Assembly (NCBI RefSeq): GCF_001541225.1
Contig: NZ_LMTS01000164.1
Location: 110,159 to 174,158 of the forward strand
Direction: 5' to 3'
From: Variovorax sp. WDL1
Lineage (GTDB): Bacteria > Pseudomonadota > Gammaproteobacteria > Burkholderiales > Burkholderiaceae_C
DNA: 64,000 nucleotides
Part shown: piece after piece, positions 1 through 11,000 of the stretch
Layout of the letters: each line of letters starts with the position of its first letter
Numbering within the stretch: the first letter of the stretch is position 1
Translations under genes and position numbers: made by a program
The notes under the pieces: model-generated
Told to the model about the DNA's origin: nothing
Databases searched by the model: none
The model's input: only the letters and a program-made list of their open reading frames with translations

Positions 1-861
1 GGCCACCGAGTTCCAGAGCATCACCAGGCCGTACTGGGTCTTGGAGAGGCCGAGCACCTGGATGAAGACGAATGAGGAGGCGGCGAGGAAGGTGAAGAGC
101 AGGCCGTAGGCGGCCGTCGTGAGCGCGGAGAAGGCCCGGAAGGTGGGATGGCGCAGCACCATGGCCCAGGTCGCAGCGAGCGCCGGGAGGCGCAGCGCGT
201 CGGGGTTGCGCCGCACCAGCGACTCGTCGAAGCGCAGCCAGACCAGCGCCAGCGCCAGGGCGCCGAACAGGGCCGGAACCGCCAGCGCCATGCGCCAGCC
301 GAACAGGTCGGACACCAGGCCGCCCACCGGTGCGCACGCGCAGGCGATCAGGCCGAGGCCGGTGAGGGCGCGCGACATCATGCGTGCGCCGTCGGCCGGC
401 TGGTACAGGTCGCGCACGATCGCGCGCCCCGCCATCACCGCGGCGCCCATGGCCGCGCCTTGCAGCGTGCGCCAGACGATGAGCAGCTCGATCGAGGCCG
501 CGACGGCGCCGCCGATGCTTGCGATCACGTAGGCCGCGAGGCCCCACAGCAGCACCGGCCGGCGGCCGAAGCGGTCCGACAGCGGACCGAGCACCAGCTG
601 CGAGCAGCCGAAGGCCAGCAGCAGCGCACTGAGCGTGAGCTGGGCCTGGCCCATGGGGGCGCCGAAGCCTGCGGTCAATGCGGGCAGGGCCGGCAGGTAG
701 AGGTCGGTGGTGACGGGCTGGATGCCGAGCAGCAGCGCCAGCAGCAGGACCACGAGGCCGGGAGACATGCGCGAGGCGGGCGGCTCGGCGGCGGGGGCGA
801 GGGCAGGGGCGGCAGCAGGCGCTGCGGTGGGGGGCATGCGCCCGAGGGTAACAAATGCCAT
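1..861 (-). CDS. Bcr/CflA-family MFS drug efflux transporter (3' part missing)
   Basis: An open frame runs from ATG 861 (or the in-frame ATG 837) off the left edge, 287 codons visible. After an Ala/Pro-rich cytoplasmic tail comes TM1 (VVLLLALLLGIQP) and TDLYLPALP, the hallmark of the Bcr/CflA subfamily. The loop 2-3 signature LGPLSDRFGRRPVLLWG follows, then about six further hydrophobic segments. The family consists of inner-membrane proton antiporters that export drugs such as bicyclomycin, or sulfonamides and amino acids; the substrate cannot be told from sequence. Twelve TM segments and about 400 residues are usual, so roughly a quarter lies outside the window. It is followed upstream by the hydrolase gene on the same strand. 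Confidence 0.85.
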   Translation of the reverse strand, partial: MAFVTLGRMPPTAAPAAAPALAPAAEPPASRMSPGLVVLLLALLLGIQPVTTDLYLPALPALTAGFGAPMGQAQLTLSALLLAFGCSQLVLGPLSDRFGRRPVLLWGLAAYVIASIGGAVAASIELLIVWRTLQGAAMGAAVMAGRAIVRDLYQPADGARMMSRALTGLGLIACACAPVGGLVSDLFGWRMALAVPALFGALALALVWLRFDESLVRRNPDALRLPALAATWAMVLRHPTFRAFSALTTAAYGLLFTFLAASSFVFIQVLGLSKTQYGLVMLWNSVA

Positions 862-889
862 GCGCCCCGGCGAAGGGCCGCGGCGGGCT

Positions 890-1852
890 TCAGATCTTGT
901 GCGGCAGCGCCGAGGCAGCGTCGCGCTGATGGACGGGCATCGCCGGGCGTGCAGCAGGCGTTTCGTGCGACGTTGTCGCTTCCTCCTGCACCGCCAGCAC
1001 GGTCGGCGGCTTCATGCGAAACAGCTGGCCCAGGGCAGCTCGGTATTGCGCCTCGCCGATGGAGCCGGTGCTGTGGTGCGAGCCCCCTTCGACCAGCACG
1101 AATTGCTTGGGCACCGTGGCGGCTTCGTAGAGCTTGCGCCCGAGCGTCGGGTTGATCAGGCTGTCGGCGCTGCCATGCACCACCAGCAACGGGGCGCCGA
1201 TGCTCCTGACCTTGGAGATCGCCTCGAAGCGCTGCGTGATGAGCGGTCCGAACGGCAGCCAGCCCCACTTGAAGCTGCTGACCACGTCGGCGATCGAGGT
1301 GAAGGTGCTCTCGACGATGGTGCCGCTCTCGTCGTTCACGTGCGAGGCCAGGTCGATGCCGATCGCGCCGCCGAGCGAGTGGCCGAAGATGTAGCGGTGC
1401 TGCTTCGGGTGCCGCGCCGCCAGCCAGATCCAGGCGGCACGCGCGTCCTCGCGGGCCGAATCCTCGGACGGCAGGGCCTTGCTGCTCTTGCCGAAGCCGC
1501 GGTAGTCGATGGCCAGCACCGCAAAGCCCAGCTCGTGCATGCGCCGCATGCGCGGGGCCGAGCCGGCCACGTTGTACTTGGCGCCGTGCAGGTACAGCAG
1601 CACCGGGGTGTCGGCCGATGCCGGCGCGCCGCCCAGCCAGAGGCCGTGCAGCCGGGCCGGCTGCCCCGTGACCTTGGATTCGAAGTCGATCCAGACATGC
1701 TCCATGCCCTCGCTCATCGCCTCGGAGTTACCCCAGCTGCGGTCGCTGGGCTGGAAGATCCATTCGCGCTGGCGCTCGTCGAGAGTGGAACAACCCCCGG
1801 CCAGCAAGGCGACCAGGGCGGTAGCGGAGGCGAAGAGGTACCAGGACTTCAT
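890..1852 (-). CDS. alpha/beta-hydrolase lipoprotein (BEM46/ABHD13-like)
   Basis: The 320-residue product has a lipoprotein signal: MKSWYLF, a hydrophobic stretch, and lipobox LLAGGC with Cys21. I chose ATG 1852 over an in-frame start 39 nt upstream because it gives a normal signal peptide. The alpha/beta-hydrolase core shows the oxyanion strand LLYLHG (about 86-90), nucleophile elbow GHSLGG with Ser159, the acid in HGSADSLINP and the late His in GGSHHST. This is a complete catalytic triad typical of serine esterases/peptidases of the BEM46 type. It is probably anchored to the periplasmic side of a membrane. Substrate unknown. The last 40 residues are low-complexity. It stands alone between the MFS gene and mutL. 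Confidence 0.8.
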   Translation of the reverse strand: MKSWYLFASATALVALLAGGCSTLDERQREWIFQPSDRSWGNSEAMSEGMEHVWIDFESKVTGQPARLHGLWLGGAPASADTPVLLYLHGAKYNVAGSAPRMRRMHELGFAVLAIDYRGFGKSSKALPSEDSAREDARAAWIWLAARHPKQHRYIFGHSLGGAIGIDLASHVNDESGTIVESTFTSIADVVSSFKWGWLPFGPLITQRFEAISKVRSIGAPLLVVHGSADSLINPTLGRKLYEAATVPKQFVLVEGGSHHSTGSIGEAQYRAALGQLFRMKPPTVLAVQEEATTSHETPAARPAMPVHQRDAASALPHKI

Positions 1853-1955
1853 CGGAAGGCTGAATGACAGAAGTTTGAGAGAAAAGTTCACTCAAGACTG
1901 CATGCAACGGCTGTGCCCGGCTTCTCGATGACGCGTGAAAACCCTTGGTGGCGCG

Positions 1956-1986
1956 GCCAACTTGCGACAAATGTGCGGAAGTTGGC
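1956..1986. repeat. 8-bp inverted repeat upstream of the hydrolase gene
   Basis: GCCAACTT (1956-1963) and AAGTTGGC (1979-1986) form perfect arms around a 15-nt spacer. It lies between the 3' end of mutL and the hydrolase start. There is no T-run, so it is more like an operator or weak hairpin than an intrinsic terminator. Function unknown. Confidence 0.35.
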
Positions 1987-2011
1987 GCGAGGCGGACCTT
2001 GAAAAAGTACC

Positions 2012-3874
<1,863 letters not shown>

Positions 3875-4080
3875 CCAGCCATTCTAGGAGGCCGGCGCAC
3901 TTGATCGAGCGACTTCAATTGCTCGGCCGGGGCATGCAGTCAGCGTTGAAAAGCAAAAACACCGATGCAGACCGTGAAAGATTGGTTTGCTTCGCATCTG
4001 CATATGTTCAGCAAGCGTCCCCCTGATCCTTCGGGATAGGACAATTCCGACAGCAGCTGACTTGCCTTCTGGAGCCGTAG

Positions 4081-6831
4081 ATGCATTTGGGCCAACCGCG
4101 TTTGAGTCGGATCACCGGGCCGCACGCGCCTAACGTGCCTGCAGGCTTGGCCAGGCAGGTTCGCAAGGGTTGCGGCAAAGATGCCCTGCCGAAGGAATGG
4201 GACGTTTTCGTCCAGGATGGGACTGTTCCCGATTCATGCTCGCTCAACAAAATCGCCGCGGTTTTGGTGCGCAACGGCCAAGCCGAAGCCCTGGCAGCGC
4301 TGGTGGAGGCGGCGGGCCGCGACCAGCCGGTGCACCTGGATCTGGGCGGTCAAGGGCTGGACGGTGAACCGGTGGCTACCACCCTGAAGGAATTCCTGGA
4401 GACAGCTTCGAGCGAGGGACTCGTGTTGACGATCGATCTGAACTCCAATCGAATTGGCGACAGAGAAATCGAGATCCTGGCCCCAGCCCTGAGCAAGAGC
4501 CAAGCTGTAGTGTCCCTGAACCTGTCGAACAACCCGCTGGGCGCTGAGGCCGCAAAATGCCTGGCCGAGGTATTGCATTCCCCCTGCTTGCAAAGACTGG
4601 ACCTGAGTCGATGCGAGATCGACGAGTCAGGCATCGAAGCGCTTGAGGTAAGCCTCCGATCCTTTCAAGGAGCCGCCTCGATACCGCTGGTGGTGCTGAC
4701 GAACGATGGGGCCGCGCTGAGCGACGGAACCAAGCTGCACGTGTCCGTCGAGGATTTGCGTGCGATCCAAGATGCGCTCTCCAGCGGCGATCAGATCCAG
4801 TTGCTGATCGAGCATTACATGCAGTCCAAAAATTGCGAAGCCCTGACATGGTTGGTCCATGAAGCGGCCATGACGCAGCAAGGATTTTGTCTGTCCCTGC
4901 ATGGCGTGGAGATTGACGACAAGAATGTGGGCACACTTTTCGAGTGCTTGCGCAAGCTGCCGGCGTCCACGATGCCCTTTGGGATAAATCTTGCGAGTAC
5001 GGGTATCACGTCCGGCGATGCAATTGAAATCATCGCAGCGTTGACAGGTCTGCTGGTGACGCAGCTTGATCTGTCCGGCAATCCCATCAACATCACAGAC
5101 GGAACGAGGCTGTGTCAATCGTTCCTGAACTCCTCGCTGCAGCGGCTGGAGTTGAACAAGTGCTCGATCTGCAAGCCTGGCGCCCAGCTGGATCCTGCCC
5201 CAGGCCTGGCGACGCGGGCCGAAGCCAAGCCGCAGGTGGTACTGACGAACAACGGCGTCTTGCTGGACGACGGCACCCACCTTGACGTGTCGGGCAATGA
5301 TCTCCTCGACCTCTATGACGCCTTGTCGAGCGCCAAGGATACCCAGTACCTGGTCAGACAGTACCTGTCTTCGCGCGCGGTGGACGCCCTGACATTGCTG
5401 ATCCATGAGGCGGCCAGGATGCAACAGCCGTTCTGGTTTTCACCGAATGACAAGGAACTCGAGACGGAGGACGTGAACACGATCGTCACCTGCCTGCGAA
5501 AGCTTCCTGTGTTCACGGTGCCGTTCGGACTGAACCTCTCGGGCGCCTCTCTCGGTTCTGCGGAATTGCTGGAGATTTTCGATGCGCTGGTCGACAGGCC
5601 TGTGGCTTCGCTGGACCTGTGCGCAAACTCGATCAGTGACGAAGCGGCGACGAGTATTGCCGACAAGCTGTTCCGCAGCGGGTTCCTGAAGCGGATGCTG
5701 GTCGATGGCGCCTACTTGAGCGATGTCGCCTGTTCCATCCTGTCGGACGCCCTTTCGAAGAGCGAGTTGATATTTCTCGGAGGGATGCGTCAGTCCGCCA
5801 CTCTCCAAGTTGGAGAGGCATCCACCGTGGCTGCGCGGGTCTCATCGGAAGCCATTGCCACTTGGCAGGCTTGCCGCGAATCGCTGCTGCCAGCGAGCAC
5901 CGTGTCACGTTCGGAACGCCTGCACCTGCCACCCCAAGAGCCGCCGCAAAATGTCGAAGTCGATCTCGCCACGATGATCGGACTGGACCTTGCCACCTGG
6001 GCGCTGCAACACAGCCTGCTGCTGAAGGCGTTCAACCAAAGGTACATGTTCACTGAAGATCTGGCTGCGCGCGAGAGGGAGGTGAGACAAGGCAGGAAGG
6101 CGCAAGAGGGCTTTCCCCCGCCGGACCTGGCACAGATGGCTGATTCCATCGTCCGCCAGGGCGGGGAGAACTGCTACGGCCACGCCGATTGGAACTTTGC
6201 GATGCTGGCCGCAAAAATCCGCCAGGTGCACGAAGAGCATCCAGAGCTCAGGCCGTACCTACCCGACGTTTTCGTGGCAACCGACGAGAATGCCGGTGAT
6301 CGTCTGGAGGGTGGCAGTGGAGACGATGGTCATCAATACCTCGTGTTGACATTCGGAAACGGATCCGGAAAACAACTGATGCTGGATAGTTGGGTGCTGT
6401 ATCCCATGGTGCACCCGTTCGAGGATGGGGACTACAAGATCCATGATGTGCTGGACCGGTATGAGGCAGGCAGCGATCTCACCGCACGGAAGCGGGTGGT
6501 GCACCCGGACATCCTTAAGCGTCTGGATGACTTGTCGCAGCGCAACCACGACAGCCAGTTGCTATCGCGCGCGCAATACGCCGATCAGAACCATTACACG
6601 GCCGCTCATTGGGACGTTTCCTACTCGTACCGGCCGGACGCGCCTCGATGCACGTATACATGCGGCTCGATGGTGTTCGATCCCGACCGTGTCAGCGAAA
6701 ACTTCGAGCTCCGGATCAACTGGGGCAAGCAAATCGACTGGATGCTGCAGAACATTGCAAAGGCGCCGAGGCTGGCACGTGCGGCGGATCTCAGCCCCCT
6801 GAGAGCGTCTGATCCGCTGCTGAAGCTTTAA
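4081..6831 (+). CDS. solitary LRR-module protein with possible Cys/His/Asp catalytic C-terminus; candidate secreted effector
   Basis: I do not recognise a named family for this 916-residue protein. Residues about 55-565 hold three copies of a roughly 180-residue module with ribonuclease-inhibitor-type LRRs (LDLSGNPI, LNLSNNPL, LDLCANSIS). Copies 2 and 3 are aligned by VVLTNDGAALSDGT (about 204) and VVLTNNGVLLDDGT (about 386), a 182-residue period. After a linker, the C-terminal region has NCYGHADWNFAML (Cys698), DGHQYLVL (His751) and LMLDSW (Asp769). This order and the 18-residue His-Asp spacing would suit a papain-like protease or deamidase, but that is inference. There is no signal peptide or TM segment and no acidic residue before Asp34. 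GGAG six nt before ATG 4081 fixes the start. GC is visibly lower than in neighbouring mutL and dedA, suggesting transfer. Confidence 0.6.
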   Translation: MHLGQPRLSRITGPHAPNVPAGLARQVRKGCGKDALPKEWDVFVQDGTVPDSCSLNKIAAVLVRNGQAEALAALVEAAGRDQPVHLDLGGQGLDGEPVATTLKEFLETASSEGLVLTIDLNSNRIGDREIEILAPALSKSQAVVSLNLSNNPLGAEAAKCLAEVLHSPCLQRLDLSRCEIDESGIEALEVSLRSFQGAASIPLVVLTNDGAALSDGTKLHVSVEDLRAIQDALSSGDQIQLLIEHYMQSKNCEALTWLVHEAAMTQQGFCLSLHGVEIDDKNVGTLFECLRKLPASTMPFGINLASTGITSGDAIEIIAALTGLLVTQLDLSGNPINITDGTRLCQSFLNSSLQRLELNKCSICKPGAQLDPAPGLATRAEAKPQVVLTNNGVLLDDGTHLDVSGNDLLDLYDALSSAKDTQYLVRQYLSSRAVDALTLLIHEAARMQQPFWFSPNDKELETEDVNTIVTCLRKLPVFTVPFGLNLSGASLGSAELLEIFDALVDRPVASLDLCANSISDEAATSIADKLFRSGFLKRMLVDGAYLSDVACSILSDALSKSELIFLGGMRQSATLQVGEASTVAARVSSEAIATWQACRESLLPASTVSRSERLHLPPQEPPQNVEVDLATMIGLDLATWALQHSLLLKAFNQRYMFTEDLAAREREVRQGRKAQEGFPPPDLAQMADSIVRQGGENCYGHADWNFAMLAAKIRQVHEEHPELRPYLPDVFVATDENAGDRLEGGSGDDGHQYLVLTFGNGSGKQLMLDSWVLYPMVHPFEDGDYKIHDVLDRYEAGSDLTARKRVVHPDILKRLDDLSQRNHDSQLLSRAQYADQNHYTAAHWDVSYSYRPDAPRCTYTCGSMVFDPDRVSENFELRINWGKQIDWMLQNIAKAPRLARAADLSPLRASDPLLKL

Positions 6832-6895
6832 GTCTCGAGTTCCATGGCGCTGTGCGGCCACCCGCGACGCACGCAGGGCGCATCCGCTGAATCGG

Positions 6896-6901
6896 GATAA
6901 T
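6896..6901 (+). promoter_or_regulatory. -10 hexamer GATAAT directly before dedA
   Basis: GATAAT ends 7 nt before ATG 6909. The first in-frame ATG (6900) overlaps the hexamer itself, so ATG 6909 is the better start, and the transcript would be leaderless or nearly so. No Shine-Dalgarno sequence is visible. Confidence 0.4.
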
Positions 6902-6908
6902 GCGCCGC

Positions 6909-7559
6909 ATGGAAATCATCAGCTTCTTGGTCGACTTCATCCTTCATGTCGACAAACACCTGGAGACCTTCGTCATCGCCTACGGTCCCTGGGTGTATGC
7001 GCTGCTGTTTCTCATCGTGTTCGTCGAAACGGGGCTGGTGGTCATGCCCTTCCTGCCCGGCGACTCGCTGCTCTTCATCGTGGGCGCGTTGTGCGGCGCG
7101 GGGCTCATGAGCTTCGGGATCGCGGTGCCGGTCCTCATCGCCGCGGCCATTTTGGGCGACCAGTGCAACTACAGCATCGGCCGCTACTTCGGGCCGAAGG
7201 TGTTCCAGTGGGAGAGCTCGCGCTTCTTCAACCGCAGGGCGTTCGACCAGGCGCATGCCTTCTACGAGCGCTACGGCGGCATCACGATCGTGCTGGCGCG
7301 CTTCATGCCCTTCATCCGCACCTTCGCGCCCTTCGTGGCCGGCGTCGCCGAGATGACCCGTGGCAAGTTCACCCTCTACAACATCGGCGGCGCGCTGCTG
7401 TGGGTGGTGGGCCTGTGCACGGCCGGCTACCTGTTCGGCAACCTGGCTTTCGTGAAGGAACACCTGGACAAGATCATCTGGGCGCTGATCATCGTCCCCG
7501 GCCTGATCGCGATCTTCGGCGCCTGGCGCGCGAGCCGCACGCCGTCTTCGGTGCGCTGA
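6909..7559 (+). CDS. DedA-family membrane protein
   Basis: This 216-residue inner-membrane protein belongs to the DedA/SNARE-associated superfamily. Members are now regarded as lipid-carrier (undecaprenyl phosphate/phospholipid) flippases or proton-dependent transporters. It shows the two re-entrant-loop motifs: ETGLVVMPFLPGDSLLF (about 39-55) with its conserved Glu, and RFMPFIRTFAPFVAG (about 130-144) with two essential Arg. C-terminal TM helices follow, and the length is normal. ATG 6909 is preferred over 6900 because of the -10 hexamer. It ends just before a bidirectional hairpin terminator and converges on the glycine-zipper lipoprotein gene. Which DedA paralogue it is cannot be decided. 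Confidence 0.92.
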   Translation: MEIISFLVDFILHVDKHLETFVIAYGPWVYALLFLIVFVETGLVVMPFLPGDSLLFIVGALCGAGLMSFGIAVPVLIAAAILGDQCNYSIGRYFGPKVFQWESSRFFNRRAFDQAHAFYERYGGITIVLARFMPFIRTFAPFVAGVAEMTRGKFTLYNIGGALLWVVGLCTAGYLFGNLAFVKEHLDKIIWALIIVPGLIAIFGAWRASRTPSSVR

Positions 7560-7578
7560 CCGCAGGGGTAGCGTGCAC

Positions 7579-7609
7579 GAAAAAGGCGTGCCATCGGCAC
7601 GCCTTTTCG
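7579..7609. terminator. bidirectional hairpin terminator between dedA and the glycine-zipper gene
   Basis: An AAAAGGCGTGCC stem (7581-7592) pairs perfectly with GGCACGCCTTTT (7596-7607) across an ATC loop. The A/T-rich flanks let it act for dedA (+) and for the convergent lipoprotein gene (-). Confidence 0.85.
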
Positions 7610-7634
7610 TCCATGCGTCGAACGCAGGTCGGGC

Positions 7635-7925
7635 TCAGTAGGTCGGCCCGTTGTACGGGTAGTAGCCGCCGCTGCGCTGGCCGCGGTAGTAGTTGCGGTC
7701 ATAGTTGCGCTCGTCGGCGCGACGACCCACCTGGTTGCCGATGACACCGCCGATGGCGGCGCCGCCCACGGTGCTGGCGGTGTTGCCGCCAATGGCATTG
7801 CCGATCACCGCACCGCCGACCGCGCCGCCCGCCGTGCCCCATTGCTCGTTGGGTCCTGCTGCGCAGCCCGCCAGCGCCATGATTGCCGTGGCCGAACCGG
7901 CCGTGATCCAGAGACGTGTCTTCAT
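7635..7925 (-). CDS. glycine-zipper outer-membrane lipoprotein
   Basis: The 96-residue product begins with a lipoprotein signal ending in IMALAGC. A glycine-zipper segment follows (GGAVGGAVIGNAIGG and GGAAIGGVIGNQVG), the two-helix hairpin of SlyB/17-kDa-antigen-type proteins. The C-terminal tail is short and rich in Tyr, Arg and Gly. AAGGTGG lies at SD distance from ATG 7925, which decides against an in-frame GTG nine nt upstream. Glycine-zipper lipoproteins insert in or brace the outer membrane; the specific role is unknown. It is convergent with dedA. Confidence 0.8.
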   Translation of the reverse strand: MKTRLWITAGSATAIMALAGCAAGPNEQWGTAGGAVGGAVIGNAIGGNTASTVGGAAIGGVIGNQVGRRADERNYDRNYYRGQRSGGYYPYNGPTY

Positions 7926-8070
7926 GTTGTCCACCTTTCGATGAGTGATGAAGACATTGTCGAAACCCGCCGCGCGCCGCTTGTAGGAGCCTGCCGCACC
8001 CCCTTGCCCGAGAGTGCGCGGAGGGGGTGTGCAACAAGAAGCAACCGCGGAGTCGTCCGCGCGACCCGCG

Positions 8071-11000
8071 TCAGCGCCCCGAGGCGGTCACCGCGATGCC
8101 GCGGATCTGCCCGGCGGCGCGCGAAGGCGCGGGCCGCGGGAAGGCTTTCGAATCGAAGCGGTACAGCAGCTCGGCCTCGCGCACCCGCGCGAGCGCGACG
8201 TTGGCCTGCTTCACGTGGCCGAAGCCGCGCATCTGCATCGGCAGCAGCGCGATCTCGGTCGCGACCTTCAGGCGCTCGGCATTCAGCGAAGGCAGCAGCG
8301 ACTCGATGCGGTGACGGTAGTCCTCGATCAACGCACGCTCCATGCGCCGCTCGTCCGTGTAGCCGAAGGGATCGAGCGCAGTGCCGCGCAGCCGGCGGCC
8401 GTGGGCCAGCAGCTTCAGCATCGGCATCATCCAGCCGCCCAGGCGCAGCTTGCGCGGCGGCCGGCCGTTGCGGGCGCGGCTCAGGCCGGGCGGGGCCATG
8501 TAGAACTCGAGCCGGAGCTCTCCTTCGAACTGCTGCTGCAGCGAGTGAGCGAATTCGCCGTCGGTGTAGAGGCGGGCCACTTCGTATTCGTCCTTGTAGG
8601 CCATGAGCTTGAGCAGCCCCTGTGCCACCGCGCGCGTGAAGGGCAGCGCGGGGTCGGCCTGGAGTGCGGCCTCGCGCTGCCGCACCGCGGCCACCGTGCC
8701 GGCATAGCGCTCGGCGTAGGCGGCGTTCTGGTACGCCGCGAGGTGGGACATGGCGCGTTCGATGAGCGCGTCCAAAGGCTCGGGCTGTGCCGGCTCGGCC
8801 GACGTGCCGCGCAGCAGCGAGGCTGCGGCATCCGGATCGCCCGCGGCCAACCGGCCCAGCGAAAAGGCGAGCTTGTTGTTGTCCACCGCCACGCCATTGA
8901 GCTCGATGGCGCGCAGCACGGCCTCGAGGCCCACCGGCACCAGACCGCGCTGCCATGCGTAGCCGAGCGCGAGGATGTTGGAGACGATCGAATCGCCGAG
9001 GAAGGCGTCGGCGAGCGCTTGCGCATCGAGCGTTTCGACGCGATCGGCGCCGGCGGCGAAGCGCAGCTTGTCGAGCAGCTGCGGCGCCTTGAGGCTGGCG
9101 TCGGGGTTGTGCAGGCTCTCGGCCACCGGCGTTTCGTGGGTGTTGGCGAGGATGCGGGTGCGGCCGTGGCGCACGGTCGCAAGCGCGTCCGCCGAGGCGC
9201 CCACCACCAGGTCGCAGGCCAGCAGCGCATCGGCCTGCTGCGTGTCGATGCGCACCTGGTTCAGGCGCCAATGGATGTCGGCCAGGCGCACGAAGCTGAG
9301 CACAGAGCCGCCCTTTTGCGCGAAGCCCATGAAGTCGAGCACGCTGGCGCTCTTGCCCTCCAGGTGCGCGGCCATCGCGACCAGCGCGCCGACCGTGACG
9401 ACGCCGGTGCCGCCGACGCCCGTCACCAGCAAATCGTAGGGGCCGGTCCAGTCGTGCGGCGCCGGACGCGGCAGCGCGTTCACGCGCTGCATGAAGGCGT
9501 CGGCGCCGTTGGCCAGTGCACCGGTCTTCTTGCGCATGCCGCCGCCCAGCACGCCGACGAAGCTGGGGCAGAAGCCCTGGGCGCAGGAATAGTCCTTGTT
9601 GCAGCTGCTCTGGTCGATCTTGCGCTTGCGGCCCAGCGGCGTCTCCGTCGGCAGCACGGCCACGCAGTTGCTCTGCACCGAGCAGTCGCCGCAGCCCTCG
9701 CAGACGCGGTCGTTGATGTAGAGGCGCCGTGCGGGATCGACCAGCTCGCCCTTCTTGCGGCGGCGGCGCTTCTCGGCGGCGCAGGTCTGCTCGTAGATCA
9801 GCACGGTGACGCCGGGGATGTCGCGCAGGCGGCGCTGCACCGCGTCGAGCTCGGCGCGGTCGTGGAATTCCGTGCCGGCGGGGAAGCGCTGCCGGATGCC
9901 CTTGTACTTGCCGATGTCGTCCGACACCACCACCACCTGCTTCACGCCTTCGGCCTCCACCTGGCGGGCGATGCCGTCGACGCTGATGACGCCGTCCACC
10001 GGCTGGCCGCCGGTCATGGCCACCGCGTCGTTGAAGAGGATCTTGTAGGTGAGGGTGGCCCGCGCCGCGACCGCCTGGCGGATCGCGAGGTAGCCCGAGT
10101 GGTAGTAGGTGCCGTCGCCGAGGTTCTGGAACACGTGCGGCACGCGGGTGAACATCGCGTGCGAGACCCAGTCGACGCCTTCGCCGCCCATCTGGATCAG
10201 CCCCTCGGTCTCGCGGTCCATCCAACTGGCCATGAAATGGCAGCCGATGCCCGCCTGCGCGTGCGAGCCCTCCGGCACGCGGGTGCTGGTGTTGTGCGGG
10301 CAGCCGGCGCAGAAGTAGGGCAGGCGCTTGACGCTGTCGCTGTCATTGGAGAGCAGCTCGGGCGGGGTGAAGTCGCGCACCAGGTGGCGCCGGTCGAGGT
10401 CGGGGAAATGAGTGGCCAGCCAGTCGGCGACGACCTGGATCAGGCGCGAGGGCCGCAGCTCGCCGACGGCGCTCACCAGCGGCCGGCCTTGCGCGTCCTG
10501 CTTGCCGACGATCGCCGGGCGCTCCGCGGCGTTGTAGAACATGGAGCGCAGCTGCTCCTCGACCACCGGGCCCTTCTCCTCGATCACCAGCACTTCCGTG
10601 AGGCCCTGCACGAAGCAGTGCATGCGGGTCGGCTCGACGGGATAGGTCAGGCCCAGCTTGTAGATGCGCAGGCCGTGGCGGGCCAGGGCTTCGGTGGTCA
10701 CGTCCAGCCGGCGCAGCACCTCCATGAGGTCGTAGTGCGCCTTGCCGGCGGTGACGATGCCCACGGTCGCTTTGGCGCTCTCGACGATCAGGCGGTCGAT
10801 GCTGTTGACGCGGGCGAAGGCGCGCACCGCGTCGAGCTTGGCGTGCAGGCGCTGCTCGATCTTGAGCGAGGGCAGGTCGGGCCAGCGGTAGTGCAGGCCG
10901 TCGGCCGGCGGTGCGTAGCCGGTGATGCGGCGCACGGTGTCGCCGTCCTGCCAGGTCGCGGCGCGGGCGTTGACCAGGTCGAGGTCGACCGTGGAGCCGC

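Noticed and set aside
3875..4080. PIP box (TTCG-N16-TTCG) or hrp box upstream of the LRR gene
   Set aside because: TTCG and TTCGG occur but not at the required spacing, and GGAACC is absent, so no effector-type promoter can be claimed for this gene.
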